From the NCBI GenBank assembly GCA_001788835.1, contig MFXK01000024.1, forward strand, positions 1 to 37,657: a stretch of 37,657 bases of DNA, read 5' to 3'. Made by a program: the position numbers and the translations under genes. The notes beneath the pieces are model-generated. The model was given only the letters and a program-made list of their open reading frames with translations. It did no database searches and was not told where the DNA came from. This document shows positions 36,542 through 37,657 of this stretch, in pieces. This DNA is from Candidatus Peregrinibacteria bacterium RIFOXYB2_FULL_33_20 (GTDB lineage: Bacteria; Patescibacteriota; Gracilibacteria; UBA1369; GWF2-33-10). Position 1 is the stretch's first letter, and every line of letters starts with the position of its first letter.

Positions 36542-36661
36542 TAGAATATAGAATATGGAATGTAGAATGTAGGAAAGTGTGAAAGAAGATGTAGTCAGTG
36601 GTCAGTTCGAAACTACTGACTACCGACTACTGATTACTTACTCTCAGTTCTCAGTTCTAAT
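36542..36661. repeat. Composite heptamer element with a hairpin, upstream of hppA
   Basis: The first array is TAGAATA, TAGAATA, TGGAATG, TAGAATG, TAGGAAA (36542-36576). After 14 bases come GTAGTCA, GTGGTCA, GTTCGAA, then CTACTGA, CTACCGA, CTACTGA, TTACTTA, CTCTCAG, TTCTCAG, TTCTAAT. Arms 36591-36606 and 36615-36630 pair in 14 of 16 positions (15 with a G-U). The hairpin sequence closely matches the element at 16003-16155. Confidence 0.9.
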
Positions 36662-36782
36662 TTCAAAGACAGATGACATTTTAGGGATTTTGTTCTATTT
36701 TGGGAAATGTAAGTATTGAAGAATGCTTGCGTTTTTGCTTTTATGGTAGTAAAATATTATCTTACAACATAAATTTTTAAAT

Positions 36783-37657
36783 ATGTTTAAATTTACTAAA
36801 AAGGAACAAGAACTTTTGGAGCCAAGTAAAGATTCGAGAGTTTCTCAAGATAGAGTTTTACTAGGTGGAGTACAACGAAATCTTTTACAAAATGGAAGAG
36901 ATGTTTTAAATCCATTTGATCCTAAATTTGATAGATTAGTAATTAACCCATCCAGAGGACCAGTAGATGTTATGACAGAAGCAGTTAGAGATAAACTTTC
37001 CTCAGCCATTTCTCCTGAATTATGGAAACTTCCAGAAGACTCAAGACTGAATAACTATATGGAACAGTTTGATCAAGTGGCTAGTAATCAAGCATGTAAA
37101 TTGGATTTGAATTCATTAATTAATTCTGCCACAGACAAGGAATTACAAATATCTAAATTAAAGGGAAAAGGTCGTGATGATTTAATTAACGCGACTGACG
37201 AGGAAAAGAAAAATGTGGCTAAATATGTAATTGCTACAAGACTTCTAAATGATGAGGTTGATGTAGGACCAAAAAATAACAGAACTAAAAAGAAGAAAAT
37301 AGAGGTAGCACAAAGTCTAGAAAAAAAAGGCAGATTTATTGGAATACTAGATGGAAAAGCGTTATTTGCAGATGATGGTCCTTCGTTTGCTCCAGGTACT
37401 GAAAATATGACATGTGAAAAAGCTAATACTTTTGTTGATGAACAAGGACTAGAAATGTTCCCACATAATAAAGCAGATAAATGTGATTGGATAAGTTTAA
37501 AGAAAGAAAATAGCGATGAATTTTTATCAGATGCAGAAATTTTAAAGAAATTATTAGAATCAAAATTGTTTAGTAAAGAGGTTTTGTTAGCTATGCAAGC
37601 TACTGGCAAGCCTATCATTGAATGCTTGAAAGATGGAGAATGGAATGGAACCTGGTT
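36783..37657 (+). CDS. Hypothetical protein, 3' partial (291 codons visible)
   Basis: The frame runs open from ATG 36783 to the window end, so the C-terminus is missing. The protein is hydrophilic and begins MFKFTKKEQELLEPSK; it has a Lys-rich patch near 167-172 (NNRTKKKKIE) and a FIGILDGKALFADDGPSFAPGTENMT segment near 184-210. No signal peptide or membrane segment is visible and I do not recognise a family. Codon use is typical of the neighbours, and the antisense ORF over the same stretch looks like a shadow. A TATTAT at 36755-36760 could be a -10 box. Confidence 0.7.
   Translation, partial: MFKFTKKEQELLEPSKDSRVSQDRVLLGGVQRNLLQNGRDVLNPFDPKFDRLVINPSRGPVDVMTEAVRDKLSSAISPELWKLPEDSRLNNYMEQFDQVASNQACKLDLNSLINSATDKELQISKLKGKGRDDLINATDEEKKNVAKYVIATRLLNDEVDVGPKNNRTKKKKIEVAQSLEKKGRFIGILDGKALFADDGPSFAPGTENMTCEKANTFVDEQGLEMFPHNKADKCDWISLKKENSDEFLSDAEILKKLLESKLFSKEVLLAMQATGKPIIECLKDGEWNGTW

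Noticed and set aside
37088-37618. Long minus-strand ORF (176 codons) near the right end
   Set aside because: It is antisense to the open plus-strand frame 36783-37657, which has a proper ATG start, ordinary composition and hydrophilic protein sequence; the antisense product is Ser/Phe-rich and looks like a shadow.
1-37657. Alternative genetic code with TGA read as glycine
   Set aside because: Genes ending in TGA, such as glyS-neighbouring and T4SS-type ATPase frames, stop at the expected family length, and no conserved glycine is encoded by TGA in the families examined.

Overview
The window reads as a compact, AT-rich bacterial chromosome segment, most probably from a Candidate Phyla Radiation (Patescibacteria) genome. 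That placement is inferred from gene content and layout: short intergenic gaps, frequent convergent 3' overlaps, few Shine-Dalgarno sequences, a large surface protein with thrombospondin type-3 repeats, a TraG/VirB4-like ATPase of the kind common in that group, single-chain glycyl-tRNA synthetase, a membrane pyrophosphatase, and many proteins without a recognisable family. The standard code works throughout (TGA acts as stop). I see no rRNA, tRNA, CRISPR array or transposase, and no gene-free stretch above 300 bases.

Layout. 1-2174: 3' part of a secreted or anchored Ca-binding-repeat protein. 2164-4392: DEDDh exonuclease fused to a DinG-like region that has lost its ATPase motifs. 4518-8161: a cobalamin block made of a B12-binding radical SAM enzyme convergent with cobT-cobS-cobC (lower-ligand activation, nucleotide-loop assembly, phosphatase). 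8297-9795: a type IV AbiE toxin-antitoxin pair with a duplicated upstream segment. 9816-12882: an unknown gene, carA without carB, a helical unknown, and a second small DEDDh exonuclease. 12911-17089: a four-gene Gld-like ABC exporter/auxiliary operon. 17173-21815: lipid kinase, GT2 glycosyltransferase, O-antigen-ligase-like polymerase, and an orphan sugar-binding lipoprotein. 22026-26938: conjugation-type ATPase, 3D-domain/peptidoglycan-binding protein, and an unknown. 26966-29478: an NRAMP-fold transporter paired with a stand-alone MgtE-N/CBS regulatory protein. 29680-36531: glyS, a thiolase-fold protein lacking the catalytic cysteines, a small membrane protein, malate dehydrogenase, a small beta protein, and a K+-independent-type pyrophosphatase. 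36783-end: 5' part of an unknown gene.

The most unusual signal is not a gene. Gene junctions repeatedly carry arrays with a strict 7-bp period. Their sequences differ (TCGGTGG, TACTGAC, TTGCGAC, TAGAATA, TTTTGAA, AATTNNN), but the period does not. Two of them (16003-16155 and 36542-36661) place complementary heptads in opposite orientation and can fold into long hairpins. One array (4309-4350) sits inside a coding sequence. Several arrays supply spurious TTG starts, so I moved or questioned starts there.

Other points of interest are two apparent pseudoenzymes (the DinG-like region and the thiolase), cobalamin salvage beside a B12-dependent-type enzyme in a reduced genome, the split transporter/CBS arrangement, and several palindromes placed like operators.
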